Shown: positions 25,794 to 35,290, counted from the first letter of the stretch. The stretch is 64,000 bases of DNA from Sphingobacteriales bacterium (GCA_016219985.1 JACRJO010000018.1:124001-188000); one strand, 5' to 3'. Notes: generated from the letters alone by a model not told the origin. Translations and numbers: made by a program.

Positions 25794-25818
25794 AAAAAAA
25801 AACCGGCCCGGGGCCGGC
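25794..25818 (-). terminator. intrinsic terminator of map
   Basis: CCGGCC (25803-25808) and GGCCGG (25812-25817) form a GC-rich stem, followed on the minus strand by a run of nine T. It lies 25 bases after the map stop. Confidence 0.8.
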
Positions 25819-25842
25819 AAACACACAGACTTTAAATTCCTT

Positions 25843-26658
25843 TTATTGTAACACAGAAACGGTTCCGGTAAAGAGATAAGGATTGGCTGTCTCAGCCGCT
25901 TCGATCGGGCGGTAATCCGATAAAATATCCGCTTTATTTTTCCGGACGCAAACATCGTGTTCAAAATGAACAGAAGGTTTCCCGTCCTTGGTCCTGACCG
26001 TCCAGCCATCGTCTTCCGTGTACACTTCTTTTTTGCCCAGGTTGATCATCGGTTCTATCGCGAGCACCATGCCTTCTTTCAGTTTGGCCCCGCTGCCTCT
26101 TTTCCCGTAATTGGGCACCTGCGGGTCTTCATGCAGGTCCTTACCAAGACCATGACCCACCAGTTCACGCACCACCCCATACCCATGTTTCTTTTCGGTA
26201 TGTTCCTGTATCGCGAAACCAATATCCCCCACCCGGTTACCGGCAATGGCTTTTTCAATACCCTTGTACAGGGATTCCTTGGTAACCCGGATCAGTTGCA
26301 TCACCCGTTCGCCCGGATCACCAATGGCAAATGTATAGGCATGATCCCCGTGCCAGCCGTCCATGATCACCCCGATGTCCACGGAAATAATATCCCCCTC
26401 CTTCAGTTCCCGCTTATTGGGAAAACCATGCACCACCACATCATTGACAGAGATACAGGAATTAAAAGGGTACCCGTTATAATTCAGGAAAGAAGGAATC
26501 GCCTGGTGGTCCCGGATATATTCACCCACCAACTGATCGATGGAAAGAGTGCTGATGCCCGGTCTCAGTATCCCGGCTACTTCTGTCAGGGTCTGGCTCA
26601 CCAGCAGGGCGCTTTTCCGCATCTTTTCCACCTGTTCATCTGTTTTATACAATATCAT
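25843..26658 (-). CDS. map: type I methionine aminopeptidase
   Basis: Removes the N-terminal Met of new proteins, 271 residues. Metal-site segments are GDIISVDIGVIMDGWHGDHAYTFAIG (Asp, Asp), ELVGHGLGKDLHEDP (His), and MVLAIEPMINLG (Glu), with the last acidic ligand in VHFEHDVCVRK, close to the C-terminus. It follows secY, as in many spc-type operons, but an intrinsic terminator (26673-26707) lies between them, so it may be transcribed at a lower level or from its own promoter (GATATTTG just before the ATG, one mismatch to the consensus). A strong terminator follows it. Confidence 0.96.
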   Translation of the reverse strand: MILYKTDEQVEKMRKSALLVSQTLTEVAGILRPGISTLSIDQLVGEYIRDHQAIPSFLNYNGYPFNSCISVNDVVVHGFPNKRELKEGDIISVDIGVIMDGWHGDHAYTFAIGDPGERVMQLIRVTKESLYKGIEKAIAGNRVGDIGFAIQEHTEKKHGYGVVRELVGHGLGKDLHEDPQVPNYGKRGSGAKLKEGMVLAIEPMINLGKKEVYTEDDGWTVRTKDGKPSVHFEHDVCVRKNKADILSDYRPIEAAETANPYLFTGTVSVLQ

Positions 26659-26672
26659 GCTGCAAATATCTT

Positions 26673-26707
26673 ATAAAAAAATAACCCGGCAAGCTTGCTC
26701 ACCGGGT
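26673..26707 (-). terminator. intrinsic terminator between secY and map
   Basis: ACCCGG (26684-26689) and CCGGGT (26702-26707) enclose a CAAGCTTG palindrome; the minus strand then runs TTATTTTTTTATAAG. It would end the S10-spc transcript after secY or reduce read-through into map. Confidence 0.75.
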
Positions 26708-26728
26708 CGTAGTATCTTTTGAGGCCAA

Positions 26729-28066
26729 TTACATCTGAACCGCGGAAGTGGTCTGGCGTCCCTGGATGCGGCCGCTCTTCATCAGGCCATCGTACTGGCG
26801 CATCAGCAACTGGGTTTCGATTTGCTGCAGGGTATCCAGGATTACACCCACCATGATCAGCAGGGAGGTGCCGCCGAAAAAAGTGGCGAATTGCTGGGAA
26901 ACACCGAGCAGCTGTGCGATACCGGGCAAGATCCCCACAAATGCGAGAAGAATAGCGCCGGGGAAAGTGATCCTGTCCATGATGGCACCGATATAATCAG
27001 CCGTTGGCTGACCGGGTTTTACACCAGGTATAAAGCCATTGTTCTGTTTCAGGTTGTCCGCGATTTGCTTGGGATTAAAGATCAGCGCAGTGTACAGGAA
27101 GGTAAATCCAATCACCACCACGGAATAGATCAGCATATACCAGGGATTGGTATGATCTGTAATCGCCCGAAGGAATCCGCTGGCCTGGGTATTGTAATTC
27201 GCGAAAATGGTCGGGATAAAGATGATCGCTTGTGCAAAGATGATCGGCATTACACCGGCGCTGTTTACTTTCAGCGGCAGGAACTGCCGGGCTCCGCCAA
27301 ACTGGCGGTTACCCACGATCTGCTTGGCATAGTTAACCGGTACTTTGCGTACCCCCTGGATCAGGAGGATACAACCCATAATGATCGCGATCAGGATGGC
27401 AATCTCAATAATGAAAACAAGGATCTGGCCGTTACGAACGGATTTGATACTGAGCTCCTGCAGAAATGATTGCGGGAGACGGGCCAGGATCCCGATCATA
27501 ATAATCAGGGAGGTACCGTTGCCCAATCCTTTATCCGTAATCTTTTCCCCCATCCACATTACAAAGAGCGTACCGGCCGTCAGCACCACAACTGTTGATA
27601 ACCAAAAATAACTGGCATAACCAGCCATGATACCACCGGTCTGCTGGGTCATTCCCTGCAGGTAAGTTACATAGGCGGAAGCCTGCAAAATGGTTACAAT
27701 TACCGTAAGGTAACGGGTGTACTGGTTGATCTTCTTACGCCCGCTTTCGCCCTCTTTCTGCATTTTCTGGAACCGGGGCACCAGCACCGTCATCAGCTGT
27801 ATAAAGATGGACGCGGAGATATAAGGCATGATACCCAGTGCGAAAATAGAAGCCTGGTTAAAAGCACCGCCTGAAAAAGCATCGATCAGCCCAAGGATAC
27901 CGGTACTGTTAGCGCCGGCGCTGTCCATTTGGGTAGGATTGATACCCGGCAACACGATATGGGCTCCCAGGCGGTAAATCGTGATCATCATAATCGTGAA
28001 CAGGATCTTGCCGCGCAGCTCTTCTATGCTCCAGATATTCTTGAGTGTCTGTATAAATTTCTTCAC
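26729..28066 (-). CDS. secY: preprotein translocase subunit SecY
   Basis: The channel subunit of the Sec translocon in the inner membrane, 445 residues with ten membrane helices. Typical segments are GKILFTIMMITIYRLGAHIVLPGI (helix 1), FNQASIFALGIMPYISASIFIQLM (helix 2), the cytoplasmic loop VPRFQKMQKEGESGRKKINQYTRYLT, and PLKVNSAGVMPIIFAQAIIFIPT. Last gene of the S10-spc series, 71 bases after rplO; a hairpin lies in that gap. Confidence 0.98.
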   Translation of the reverse strand: MKKFIQTLKNIWSIEELRGKILFTIMMITIYRLGAHIVLPGINPTQMDSAGANSTGILGLIDAFSGGAFNQASIFALGIMPYISASIFIQLMTVLVPRFQKMQKEGESGRKKINQYTRYLTVIVTILQASAYVTYLQGMTQQTGGIMAGYASYFWLSTVVVLTAGTLFVMWMGEKITDKGLGNGTSLIIMIGILARLPQSFLQELSIKSVRNGQILVFIIEIAILIAIIMGCILLIQGVRKVPVNYAKQIVGNRQFGGARQFLPLKVNSAGVMPIIFAQAIIFIPTIFANYNTQASGFLRAITDHTNPWYMLIYSVVVIGFTFLYTALIFNPKQIADNLKQNNGFIPGVKPGQPTADYIGAIMDRITFPGAILLAFVGILPGIAQLLGVSQQFATFFGGTSLLIMVGVILDTLQQIETQLLMRQYDGLMKSGRIQGRQTTSAVQM

Positions 28067-28102
28067 GGGGATATAAAAGTTTAAAGCACTTAAAACGTAA
28101 AA

Positions 28103-28120
28103 GACGCATCATAATGCGTC
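28103..28120. other. small hairpin between rplO and secY
   Basis: GACGCAT/ATGCGTC (28103-28109, 28114-28120) forms a perfect 7-bp stem with a 4-base loop, followed on the minus strand by TTTT. It may attenuate transcription into secY or mark an RNA processing site. Confidence 0.45.
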
Positions 28121-28137
28121 GTTGCAATTTACCGAAA

Positions 28138-28587
28138 TTACTTTACTATTTCTACCGATCCACCCGCTGCTTCAATGGCTGCTTTGGCTTTATCACTCAC
28201 CGCGTTCACCCGGAAAGCGAATTTTTCCTTGAGTTCACCATTTCCCAGGATCTTTACCCGGTCTGTCTGGGCGATCAGGCCATTAATGTAAAGATTTTCC
28301 AGGCTGAATTCAGTGATACCGTATTTCTCTGCCAGTTGTTCCACCTGGCCCAGGTTGATCACTTTGTATTCCACACGATGGGGATTCTTAAACCCGCGCT
28401 TCGGAACCCGGCGCTGAATCGGCATCTGGCCGCCCTCGTGGGACATTTTGTTTTTATAACCGGTACGGGCCTGGGCGCCTTTGGTACCTTTTGTAGACGT
28501 TCCGCCATGGCCGGAACCATCACCACGACCAATACGTTTTACTTTGTGTGTGGCGCCTTTTGCAGGTCTTAATTCATGTAATTTCAT
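28138..28587 (-). CDS. rplO: 50S ribosomal protein L15
   Basis: A 149-residue protein of the 50S central domain. The glycine-rich N-terminal part that threads into 23S rRNA (KRIGRGDGSGHGGTSTKGTKGAQARTG) is complete, and the globular C-terminal part ends in SVEIVK. Next-to-last gene of the S10-spc series. Confidence 0.98.
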   Translation of the reverse strand: MKLHELRPAKGATHKVKRIGRGDGSGHGGTSTKGTKGAQARTGYKNKMSHEGGQMPIQRRVPKRGFKNPHRVEYKVINLGQVEQLAEKYGITEFSLENLYINGLIAQTDRVKILGNGELKEKFAFRVNAVSDKAKAAIEAAGGSVEIVK

Positions 28588-28701
28588 TGTCCTAATTTTT
28601 ACTTACGGGGTTGTTTCCCCTCGCTTGTTATTAATAATAAATCAAAAAAAGGAATGAGCAGACTTATCAGATATGCCGTTTCATTTCCTTCAAGACTGTT
28701 C

Positions 28702-28884
28702 TTACTTAGCTTCTTCCACTTTCACCAGGTGGGTTACTTTACGCACCATACCCAGCACCTGCGGGGTGGCTTCCAGTTCACGCGAAGAATTGGTTTTATT
28801 CAGTCCCAGGGCCTGGAGGGTCAGCTTTTGGCGCTCAGGCCGGTCGATCGGACTTTTAACCAGTGTTACTTTTATCTTTTTCAT
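28702..28884 (-). CDS. rpmD: 50S ribosomal protein L30
   Basis: A 60-residue 50S protein with the conserved KVTLVKSPIDRPERQKLTLQALGLNKTNSSRE start and VLGMVRKVTHLVKVEEA end. It lies between rpsE and rplO, the standard place; the gap to rplO is 114 bases. Confidence 0.97.
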   Translation of the reverse strand: MKKIKVTLVKSPIDRPERQKLTLQALGLNKTNSSRELEATPQVLGMVRKVTHLVKVEEAK

Positions 28885-28909
28885 AATTCGATTTCGTTTG
28901 TGGTCGGGA

Positions 28910-29428
28910 TTAACCGTTAAATACTTTCTTTAAACCGAGGGTCCTTGTCTTAGCCACATTGATCGGTTCACGCAGCAGGGCCAGCGCTTTAAAAGTAGCC
29001 TTCACCACGTTGTGAGGATTGGCCGAGCCCAGTGATTTGGCCAGTACGTCGGTCACACCGGCTGCTTCCAGCACGGCCCGCATGGAACCTCCGGCAATCA
29101 CACCCGTACCATGAGCAGCGGGTTTGATCAGTACTTTGGCTGCGCCTTCCTTGGCCCATTGGTCATGGGGAATGGTACCTTTCATCACCGGAACCTTGAT
29201 CAGGTTCTTCTTGGCATCCTCGATTCCCTTGGTAATGGCTTCCTGTACTTCCTTGGCCTTGCCTAACCCATGGCCCACCACCCCGTTCTCATTACCCACC
29301 ACCACTAAGGCAGAGAAACTGAAAGCACGTCCGCCCTTGGTTGTTTTGACCACACGGTTAATGGCAACCACTTTATCTTTCAGTTCCAGGTCGCCGGCTT
29401 TTACCCTGTTTACGTTAAACTTTGACAT
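28910..29428 (-). CDS. rpsE: 30S ribosomal protein S5
   Basis: A 172-residue 30S body protein important for decoding accuracy. The dsRBD-like N-terminal part ([40 protein letters not shown]) and the C-terminal domain ([25 protein letters not shown]) are complete. Located between rplR and rpmD. Confidence 0.98.
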   Translation of the reverse strand: MSKFNVNRVKAGDLELKDKVVAINRVVKTTKGGRAFSFSALVVVGNENGVVGHGLGKAKEVQEAITKGIEDAKKNLIKVPVMKGTIPHDQWAKEGAAKVLIKPAAHGTGVIAGGSMRAVLEAAGVTDVLAKSLGSANPHNVVKATFKALALLREPINVAKTRTLGLKKVFNG

Positions 29429-29461
29429 TTATACTTGTAATTAAAAGTTTGAATGGATTGT

Positions 29462-29821
29462 TTAGAATTGCAGGCCGCCTTCCCGGGCTCCGTCTGCTAC
29501 TGATTTCACCCGTCCATGGTAGAGGTAACCACCACGGTCAAATGTTACATCCTTAATTCCCAGTTCCGTTGCTTTTTGGGCAATTGCTGCACCCACCAGT
29601 TTGCTTTTCTCAGACTTGGTGCCTTTTTGTGCCGCAATGGCTTTGTCCCTGGAGGAAGCAGCTGCCAGCGTCTGTCCGTTGGTATCATCGATCAGCTGGG
29701 CATAAATGTCCGCGTTGCTGCGGTACACCGATAAACGGGGTTTGGCAGTGGAGCCGCTGATCTTCCGGCGGATCCGGTAACGGATATTCTGTCTTCTTTG
29801 TGATTTTACTTTTGGGTTCAT
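29462..29821 (-). CDS. rplR: 50S ribosomal protein L18
   Basis: A 119-residue protein that binds 5S rRNA together with L5. The conserved [31 protein letters not shown] and the [22 protein letters not shown] end are present. Located between rplF and rpsE. Confidence 0.98.
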   Translation of the reverse strand: MNPKVKSQRRQNIRYRIRRKISGSTAKPRLSVYRSNADIYAQLIDDTNGQTLAAASSRDKAIAAQKGTKSEKSKLVGAAIAQKATELGIKDVTFDRGGYLYHGRVKSVADGAREGGLQF

Positions 29822-29871
29822 CTCTTTTTATTTTAACCTTGATGCTGCCAAGGTTCGATTTAGATTAATGT

Positions 29872-30426
29872 TTATTTACCAGCCGCCTTACCAGCTTTCT
29901 TACGTACCACTTCACCCACATAACGCACCCCTTTTCCTTTGTACGGTTCGGGCTTACGCAGGCTGCGCAATTTGGCAGCCACCTGGCCGATCAGCTGCTT
30001 GTCGATCCCTTCCAGCGTAATGATCGGGTTCTGTCCTTTTTCCTGGGCAGTAGCCACTTTCAGTTCTTTCGGTATTTCAAAAATGATGTTGTGCGAATAA
30101 CCCAGCGCCAGGTCCAGCACATTGCCCTGGTTGGCCGCTTTGAAACCCACACCGATCAGTTCCAGCTTTCTTTCAAATCCTTCTGTAACCCCTTTCACCA
30201 GGTTGGCGATCAGCGCCCGGTATAAACCATGCATGGCGCGGTGGCGGATTTGGTCAGTCGGGCGGCCAAAATGAACATGGCCTTCCTTAACTTCTACCGT
30301 GATATCACGGTCAATAGCCTGCTTCAGTTCCCCTTTCTTGCCTTTTACGGTTACCACATTGTCTTTACCAACAGTAATGGAAACCCCTTCCGGGATGGCG
30401 ATCGATTTTTTACCTATACGGGACAT
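29872..30426 (-). CDS. rplF: 50S ribosomal protein L6
   Basis: A 184-residue 50S protein made of two similar domains near the sarcin-ricin loop. SRIGKKSIAIPEGVSI opens it and the signature near the C-terminus reads PEPYKGKGVRYVGEVVRKKAGK. Located between rpsH and rplR. Confidence 0.98.
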   Translation of the reverse strand: MSRIGKKSIAIPEGVSITVGKDNVVTVKGKKGELKQAIDRDITVEVKEGHVHFGRPTDQIRHRAMHGLYRALIANLVKGVTEGFERKLELIGVGFKAANQGNVLDLALGYSHNIIFEIPKELKVATAQEKGQNPIITLEGIDKQLIGQVAAKLRSLRKPEPYKGKGVRYVGEVVRKKAGKAAGK

Positions 30427-30511
30427 AAAATATATTTAATTTATTAATGTTTGTTTTGTTGCGGACCGGTCAGCCTATATAGGTTCGGCTTAATGTATCA
30501 GCAACCTCTTT

Positions 30512-30910
30512 TTAATATACGTAGCACAGTACTTCACCGCCCACATTCTGCACCTTGGCATCTTTATCGGTCATCACGCCCTTGGAAGTGGACAGGATGG
30601 CGACACCCAGGCCGTTTTTAACGCGGCGGAAATCGGCCGGCTTGGCGTACTGGCGCAGACCGGGGCGGCTGACCCGTTCCATGCTCTGGATAGCCGGTTG
30701 CTTGGTAGCCGGGTCATATTTCAACGCGATCTTGATCACGCCCTGTTTGTTGTCCTCCTCGAATTTGTATTTGAGGATATACCCCTGGTTATACAGGATC
30801 TCCGTCAAACGCTTTTTCAGGTTGGATGCAGGAATGTCCACCACGCGGTGCCCTGCCATCTGTGCATTCCGGATTCTTGTCAGGAAATCTGCTATAGGAT
30901 CTGTTACCAT
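30512..30910 (-). CDS. rpsH: 30S ribosomal protein S8
   Basis: A 132-residue 30S platform protein that binds helix 21 of 16S rRNA and, in many bacteria, represses the spc operon by binding its mRNA. TDPIADFLTRIRNAQMAGH and the C-terminal GVAILSTSKGVMTDKDAKVQNVGGEVLCYVY are typical. Located between rpsN and rplF. Confidence 0.98.
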   Translation of the reverse strand: MVTDPIADFLTRIRNAQMAGHRVVDIPASNLKKRLTEILYNQGYILKYKFEEDNKQGVIKIALKYDPATKQPAIQSMERVSRPGLRQYAKPADFRRVKNGLGVAILSTSKGVMTDKDAKVQNVGGEVLCYVY

Positions 30911-30983
30911 ATTTATTGCCCTCCTACGTCCCGACCGAAGCGTCGGGATAATTGGAAAAGTTTAGTTTAATTAATTGAATTGT

Positions 30984-31253
30984 TTACCAGCTCGCTTTTT
31001 TCAGACCAGGTATCTTTCCGTTCAGCGCCATGTCACGAAGGGCTATCCTGGAAATTCCGAAATAGCGGACATACCCCCTGGGACGGCCAGTAAGCTGGCA
31101 ACGGTTTTTTAAACGGACGGAAGAAGAGTTTTTCGGCATATCGTCCAGCGCTTTCCAGTCGCCGGCTTTCTTCAGCTCTTCTCTTTTGGCAGCAAATTGC
31201 GCCACCATTTTTTCTCTTTTCCGCTGCCTGGCTTTTACAGAAGTTTTTGCCAT
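30984..31253 (-). CDS. rpsN: 30S ribosomal protein S14 (zinc-free type)
   Basis: An 89-residue S14 of the long, zinc-independent type: the C-terminal [27 protein letters not shown] carries a single Cys, so the CxxC pairs of the zinc type are missing. N-terminal [26 protein letters not shown] is basic. Located between rplE and rpsH. Confidence 0.97.
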   Translation of the reverse strand: MAKTSVKARQRKREKMVAQFAAKREELKKAGDWKALDDMPKNSSSVRLKNRCQLTGRPRGYVRYFGISRIALRDMALNGKIPGLKKASW

Positions 31254-31267
31254 GTGTAATTATTCTT

Positions 31268-31843
31268 TTAGTTAGAATTATTTTTTGCGTTTTTAAAAGG
31301 CATACCCAGTTCTTTCAGCAGTTCATAGGCCTCTTCATCGGTACCGGCGGTGGTCACGAACGTGATATCCATACCGGTGATCTTGCTCACTTTATCGATA
31401 TCGATCTCCGGGAAGATGATCTGCTCGGTTACACCGAGCGTATAGTTACCGCGGCCGTCAAATGCTTTTTCATTCACTCCCTTGAAGTCACGGACACGGG
31501 GCAGCGCTACAGAGATCAGGCGGTCCAGGAATTCAAACATCTTGTCGCCGCGCAGGGTCACCCGGGCGCCGATCGGCATGTTCTTCCGGAGTTTGAAGTT
31601 GGAGATATCCTTCTTGGATATCGTAGCCACTGCTTTCTGACCGGCAATAGTGGTCAGTTCGTCGATGGCGGTATCCACCATCTTCTTGTCAGAAACGGCT
31701 CCGTTCACACCGCGGTTCAGGCAGATCTTCTCCAGTTTCGGAGCCTGCATCACCGTGGCATAGCTGAACTTTTTTACCAGGGCAGGTACAACCTCTTTTT
31801 TGTACTTGTCTGCCAGTCTCGGGGTATATGCTTTTGTACTCAT
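31268..31843 (-). CDS. rplE: 50S ribosomal protein L5
   Basis: A 191-residue 5S rRNA-binding protein of the 50S central protuberance. The ATG at 31843 ([15 protein letters not shown]) is preferred to one 9 bases upstream. Signature [18 protein letters not shown] and the [24 protein letters not shown] end are present. Located between rplX and rpsN. Confidence 0.97.
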   Translation of the reverse strand: MSTKAYTPRLADKYKKEVVPALVKKFSYATVMQAPKLEKICLNRGVNGAVSDKKMVDTAIDELTTIAGQKAVATISKKDISNFKLRKNMPIGARVTLRGDKMFEFLDRLISVALPRVRDFKGVNEKAFDGRGNYTLGVTEQIIFPEIDIDKVSKITGMDITFVTTAGTDEEAYELLKELGMPFKNAKNNSN

Positions 31844-31872
31844 ATAAATCACGTATTAAGCCAGGTCAGAGA

Positions 31873-32208
31873 TTAGATTTTCTCTCCTGATTTTTTTGAA
31901 ATTCGTACTGTTTTGCCTTCCTCTCTTTTGCGGGTAACACGGGCCGGGGCCTTCGCCTTGGCATCCCAGAGCATCACATTACTGATCGCAATGGCTGCTT
32001 CTTTTTTCACGATACCACCCTTTGTATTCTGGGCAGAAGGTTTGCTGTGCTTGGTAATGATATTCACACCTTCCACAATCACTTTCCCTTTTTCCACCAA
32101 AACTTCCTTTACCGTACGGGGTTTTGACAAATCCTTATCATCGCCGGTGATGACCACCACGCTGTCTCCTTTACGGATGTTATACTTTGGTTTAAATCTT
32201 GCTTTCAT
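31873..32208 (-). CDS. rplX: 50S ribosomal protein L24
   Basis: A 111-residue assembly-initiator protein of the 50S with an N-terminal KOW motif (IRKGDSVVVITGDDKDLSKPRTVKEVLVEKGKVIVEGVNI). Located between rplN and rplE. Confidence 0.97.
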   Translation of the reverse strand: MKARFKPKYNIRKGDSVVVITGDDKDLSKPRTVKEVLVEKGKVIVEGVNIITKHSKPSAQNTKGGIVKKEAAIAISNVMLWDAKAKAPARVTRKREEGKTVRISKKSGEKI

Positions 32209-32244
32209 TTTATCTTGCGTTAATGGGTATTACCCTTTTATCAA

Positions 32245-32613
32245 TTATAATACTTCGGGGGCCAGTGAAATAATTTTCATATAACCCTTATCACGCAGCT
32301 CACGGGCCACCGGGCCGAAAATACGGGTACCGCGGGGTTCGTCAGACTGGTTCAGGATCACCACGGCATTGTCATCAAACCGGATATAAGAACCGTCTTT
32401 CCGGCGGAGTTTGTTGGTGGTGCGTACGATCACCGCCTTGGCCACCGTACCTTTTTTGATACCGCCCTGGGGAATCGCATCCTTAACGGTAACCACGATC
32501 TTATCGCCGATCCGGGCATAACGCTGACCGCTGTTACCGAGTACACGGATACAAAGCACCTCTTTGGCACCACTGTTGTCCGCTACATTTAACCGGCTTT
32601 CTTGCTGAATCAT
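32245..32613 (-). CDS. rplN: 50S ribosomal protein L14
   Basis: A 122-residue 50S interface protein: [19 protein letters not shown] start and [23 protein letters not shown] end, both family standard. It begins just after an intergenic hairpin repeat (32621-32711) that separates it from rpsQ. Confidence 0.98.
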   Translation of the reverse strand: MIQQESRLNVADNSGAKEVLCIRVLGNSGQRYARIGDKIVVTVKDAIPQGGIKKGTVAKAVIVRTTNKLRRKDGSYIRFDDNAVVILNQSDEPRGTRIFGPVARELRDKGYMKIISLAPEVL

Positions 32614-32620
32614 TTTATTT

Positions 32621-32711
32621 AAGCTTTGAGCTCTTAGCTGTGAGCTGCGAGCAGTTAAAACATTTATTTATCGGTACGGCCCGTGACTCGTAACGCACGG
32701 CTCGTAGCTTT
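32621..32711. repeat. AGCTTTGAG...GGCTCGTA hairpin repeat inside the ribosomal protein operon
   Basis: This element fills the gap between rpsQ and rplN. The left arm is a run of GAGCTNNGAGC-like words (AAGCTTTGAGCTCTTAGCTG, GAGCTGCGAGC); the right arm holds CCGTGACTCGTAACGC and GGCTCGTAGCTTT. The arms can pair imperfectly. It shares both ends with 33700-33804 and 19664-19756. Confidence 0.7.
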
Positions 32712-32715
32712 CCTC

Positions 32716-32973
32716 TTATTTTACTTTCTCCACCACTTCCACCAGTCTCCAGCGTTTTGTTTTGCTGAGCGGACGGGTTTCCATGATTTTCACCAAGTCC
32801 CCGATGCTGCATTCGTTCTTGTCGTCATGCGCATGGACCTTAGTGGTTTTCTTTACGAACTTACCATAGATCGGGTGCTTTACTTTTCTTTCTACGGCAA
32901 CCGTGATGGTCTTGGCCATCTTGTTACTGGTTACCACCCCAATCCTGGTCTTTCTTAAATTTCTTGCTTCCAT
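32716..32973 (-). CDS. rpsQ: 30S ribosomal protein S17
   Basis: An 85-residue 30S protein with an OB fold. [45 protein letters not shown], then [26 protein letters not shown], which includes the S17 signature. Located between rpmC and rplN. Confidence 0.97.
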   Translation of the reverse strand: MEARNLRKTRIGVVTSNKMAKTITVAVERKVKHPIYGKFVKKTTKVHAHDDKNECSIGDLVKIMETRPLSKTKRWRLVEVVEKVK

Positions 32974-33038
32974 TTTATTTTTTTTAGCGACCGGCTGTTT
33001 GAATCGGTTACCGACTCACGACCCGGACTTCAGACTAT

Positions 33039-33248
33039 TTATGCTTGCTGTTGCTTTAACTTCAGTTCCGTGTTCAGGCGGGCAATCTCCCGGCGTAACC
33101 CGCGGATGGTCATGGGATTTTCCAGGGGAGAAATCGCATGGGCAAACTCCAGCTTTTTCAGCCGTTGCTTGTCTTCCTCGAGACGGGCCCGGAGGTCCTG
33201 CTCATTCATTCCGTGGATGCTTTTTACAAAATCTGCTTTCTTTGACAT
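33039..33248 (-). CDS. rpmC: 50S ribosomal protein L29
   Basis: A 69-residue two-helix protein near the peptide exit tunnel. GMNEQDLRARLEEDKQRLKKLEFAHAISPLENPMTIRGLRREIARLNTELK matches the family. Located between rplP and rpsQ. Confidence 0.97.
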   Translation of the reverse strand: MSKKADFVKSIHGMNEQDLRARLEEDKQRLKKLEFAHAISPLENPMTIRGLRREIARLNTELKLKQQQA

Positions 33249-33269
33249 CGCTGTTCGGTTTATTAATGA

Positions 33270-33692
33270 TTACGCGGTAACCAGGTCACGGCGTACAATA
33301 AATTTGGTTTTGATCGGCAGCTTACCGGCAGCCAGGGCCAGGGAGGCACGGGCAACCTGTTCACTCACGCCGTCAATTTCGAAAAGGATACGGCCCGGTT
33401 TCACCACGGCAGCCCAGAACTCCAGGTTACCTTTACCTTTACCCATCCGCACTTCAGCCGGTTTGCGGGTGATCGGCTTATCAGGGAAAATGCGGATCCA
33501 TACATTACCTTCCCTTTTCATTTCACGGGTAAGCGCCTGGCGGGCCGCCTCAATCTGGCGGTCAGTGATCCAGTGCTGATCCAGTGCTTTTAAAGCATAA
33601 GAACCAAATGCAATAGTGGTACCTCTTTTGGCATCGCCTTTCATGCGGCCCTTCTGCATTTTCCTGTGCTTCGTTCTTTTCGGTTGTAACAT
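33270..33692 (-). CDS. rplP: 50S ribosomal protein L16
   Basis: A 140-residue protein at the A-site side of the peptidyl transferase centre. The ATG at 33692 ([19 protein letters not shown]) is the family start. It carries [42 protein letters not shown]. It follows rpsC, from which it is separated by a repeat at 33700-33804. Confidence 0.98.
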   Translation of the reverse strand: MLQPKRTKHRKMQKGRMKGDAKRGTTIAFGSYALKALDQHWITDRQIEAARQALTREMKREGNVWIRIFPDKPITRKPAEVRMGKGKGNLEFWAAVVKPGRILFEIDGVSEQVARASLALAAGKLPIKTKFIVRRDLVTA

Positions 33693-33699
33693 TTTTTTT

Positions 33700-33804
33700 A
33701 AGCTTTGAGCCAAGAGTTGCGAGTTTCGAGCTCCCCCTCTTTAGCAATTAAACTTTTATTTTACTGAAACGGCTCGTAGCTCGTAGCTCGTAACTCGTAA
33801 CTTT
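33700..33804. repeat. AGCTTTGAG...GGCTCGTA hairpin repeat inside the ribosomal protein operon
   Basis: It fills the gap between rpsC and rplP. The left arm is AAGCTTTGAGCCAAGAGTTG then GCGAGTTTCGAGCTC; the right arm is GGCTCGTAGCTCGTAGCTCG plus TAACTCGTAACTTTT, a clear tandem of CTCGTARC words. The right arm carries five such words against two in the 32621 element. Confidence 0.75.
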
Positions 33805-33808
33805 TCTT

Positions 33809-34597
33809 TTAATTCCTGCGGTCCCCTCTTCCGCCACCGCTCCGGCGGTCACCAGCACCCCGGCGGTCATCGCGGCGGTCACGGCGATCCCCATGATCTT
33901 CCCTTCTTTCGCGGCGGTCACTTACCTCACTCTTACCGCCTACAAAATTGGGATTCAGGTCACGCTTGGCCAGTACTTCGCCTTTACAGATCCATACCTT
34001 GATACCAATTTTTCCATATACGGTCTGGGCGAATACATTGGCGTAATCAATATCCATCCGGAAGGTATGCAGCGGTACACGACCCTGTTTGATTTCCTCT
34101 GAACGGGCAATTTCTGAACCACCCAGGCGGCCGGATACTTTTACCTTGATCCCCTCAGCCCCCATCCGGAGTGCGGAAGCGATGGACATCTTGATCGCCC
34201 TTTTATAGTTGATCCGGTTTTCGATCTGGCGGGCAATAGTATCCCCCACGATCATGGCATCCAGTTCAGGACGGCGGATCTCCAGGATGTTGATCTGTAC
34301 ATCGTCTTTACCGGTCAGTTTTTTCAGTTCCTCTTTGATACGGTCAACCTCTCCGCCCCCTTTACCGATGATGATCCCCGGCTTGGAAGTGTGGATAGTA
34401 ACGATCAGTTTACCCAGGGTTCTCTCAATAACGATCTTGGAGATACCGCCCTTGTTGATACGGGCATTCAGGTAGGTTCTGATCTTGTGATCTTCGATTA
34501 GTTTACCAGCATAGTCTTTCTTGCTGCCGTACCAGTTAGATTCCCATCCGCGGATGATACCTAACCTGTTACCAATCGGATTTGCTTTTTGACCCAT
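33809..34597 (-). CDS. rpsC: 30S ribosomal protein S3 with Arg/Asp-repeat tail
   Basis: A 262-residue 30S head protein at the mRNA entry. The KH domain signature is [20 protein letters not shown] and the C-terminal domain ends near [20 protein letters not shown]. After that follows a low-complexity tail of about 40 residues (223-262, bases 33812-33931) built of DRR words (for example [16 protein letters not shown]), 15 Arg and 8 Asp, which is longer and more repetitive than in the E. coli protein. The tail would extend into the mRNA entry region. Located between rplV and rplP. Confidence 0.97.
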   Translation of the reverse strand: MGQKANPIGNRLGIIRGWESNWYGSKKDYAGKLIEDHKIRTYLNARINKGGISKIVIERTLGKLIVTIHTSKPGIIIGKGGGEVDRIKEELKKLTGKDDVQINILEIRRPELDAMIVGDTIARQIENRINYKRAIKMSIASALRMGAEGIKVKVSGRLGGSEIARSEEIKQGRVPLHTFRMDIDYANVFAQTVYGKIGIKVWICKGEVLAKRDLNPNFVGGKSEVSDRRERREDHGDRRDRRDDRRGAGDRRSGGGRGDRRN

Positions 34598-34623
34598 GTT
34601 TATTCAGGTTATTCGTTATTCGT

Positions 34624-34971
34624 TTAATTTTTAGATTCCTTGGTGTCCACGATCACAGTAACATGGTTGCTGCGTTTGCGGACACGGTAACCACGGCCCT
34701 GCGGGGCGGGACGCATTCTCTTTAAGGTCCGGGCGCCATCCACGAAGATGGTCTTTACCACCAGCTGGCTTTCGTCACCACCCTCATTTTTCTGCTTCCA
34801 GTTGCTGATCGCACTCAGTACCAGCTTGCGCAGGGGTACCGCCGGATGCTTGGGGTTATGTTCCAACTCAGCCAGTACTTTTTCCACTTTCTGGCCACGG
34901 ATCAGGTCGGCCAGCAAGCGCATTTTACGGGGCGAGGTCGGATAATTTCTCAGTTTAGCTACTGCTTCCAT
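34624..34971 (-). CDS. rplV: 50S ribosomal protein L22
   Basis: A 115-residue protein lining the exit tunnel. [51 protein letters not shown], then [28 protein letters not shown] (loop that reaches the tunnel). Located between rpsS and rpsC. Confidence 0.98.
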   Translation of the reverse strand: MEAVAKLRNYPTSPRKMRLLADLIRGQKVEKVLAELEHNPKHPAVPLRKLVLSAISNWKQKNEGGDESQLVVKTIFVDGARTLKRMRPAPQGRGYRVRKRSNHVTVIVDTKESKN

Positions 34972-34988
34972 TTTAATAAGTTTCTGGT

Positions 34989-35258
34989 TTATCCTTCTTT
35001 TTTAGAGTGTCCTTTGAACTGACGGGTGGGGGCAAATTCACCGAGCTTATGGCCAACCATAAATTCAGTTACATATACCGGGATGAATTTGTTGCCGTTG
35101 TGCACCGCAAATGTGTGTCCCACAAAGTCAGGCGTAATAGTGGAGCGGCGGCTCCAGGTCTTGATTACTCCCTTCTTGTTTTTCCCTTCGTTAATGGCAT
35201 CTACCTTTTTTTCAAGGTGGGTTGCCACATAAGGACCTTTTTTAATCGAACGAGCCAT
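34989..35258 (-). CDS. rpsS: 30S ribosomal protein S19
   Basis: An 89-residue 30S head protein: [78 protein letters not shown] is family standard. Located between rplB and rplV. Confidence 0.98.
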   Translation of the reverse strand: MARSIKKGPYVATHLEKKVDAINEGKNKKGVIKTWSRRSTITPDFVGHTFAVHNGNKFIPVYVTEFMVGHKLGEFAPTRQFKGHSKKEG

Positions 35259-35290
35259 GTTTTATGTCGTTGAGTTGTTAATGAGATTGA

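Noticed and set aside
33700..33804. Could the CTCGTARC tandem words be a CRISPR array?
   Set aside because: Words are 7-10 bases without spacers of constant length, and there are no cas genes.
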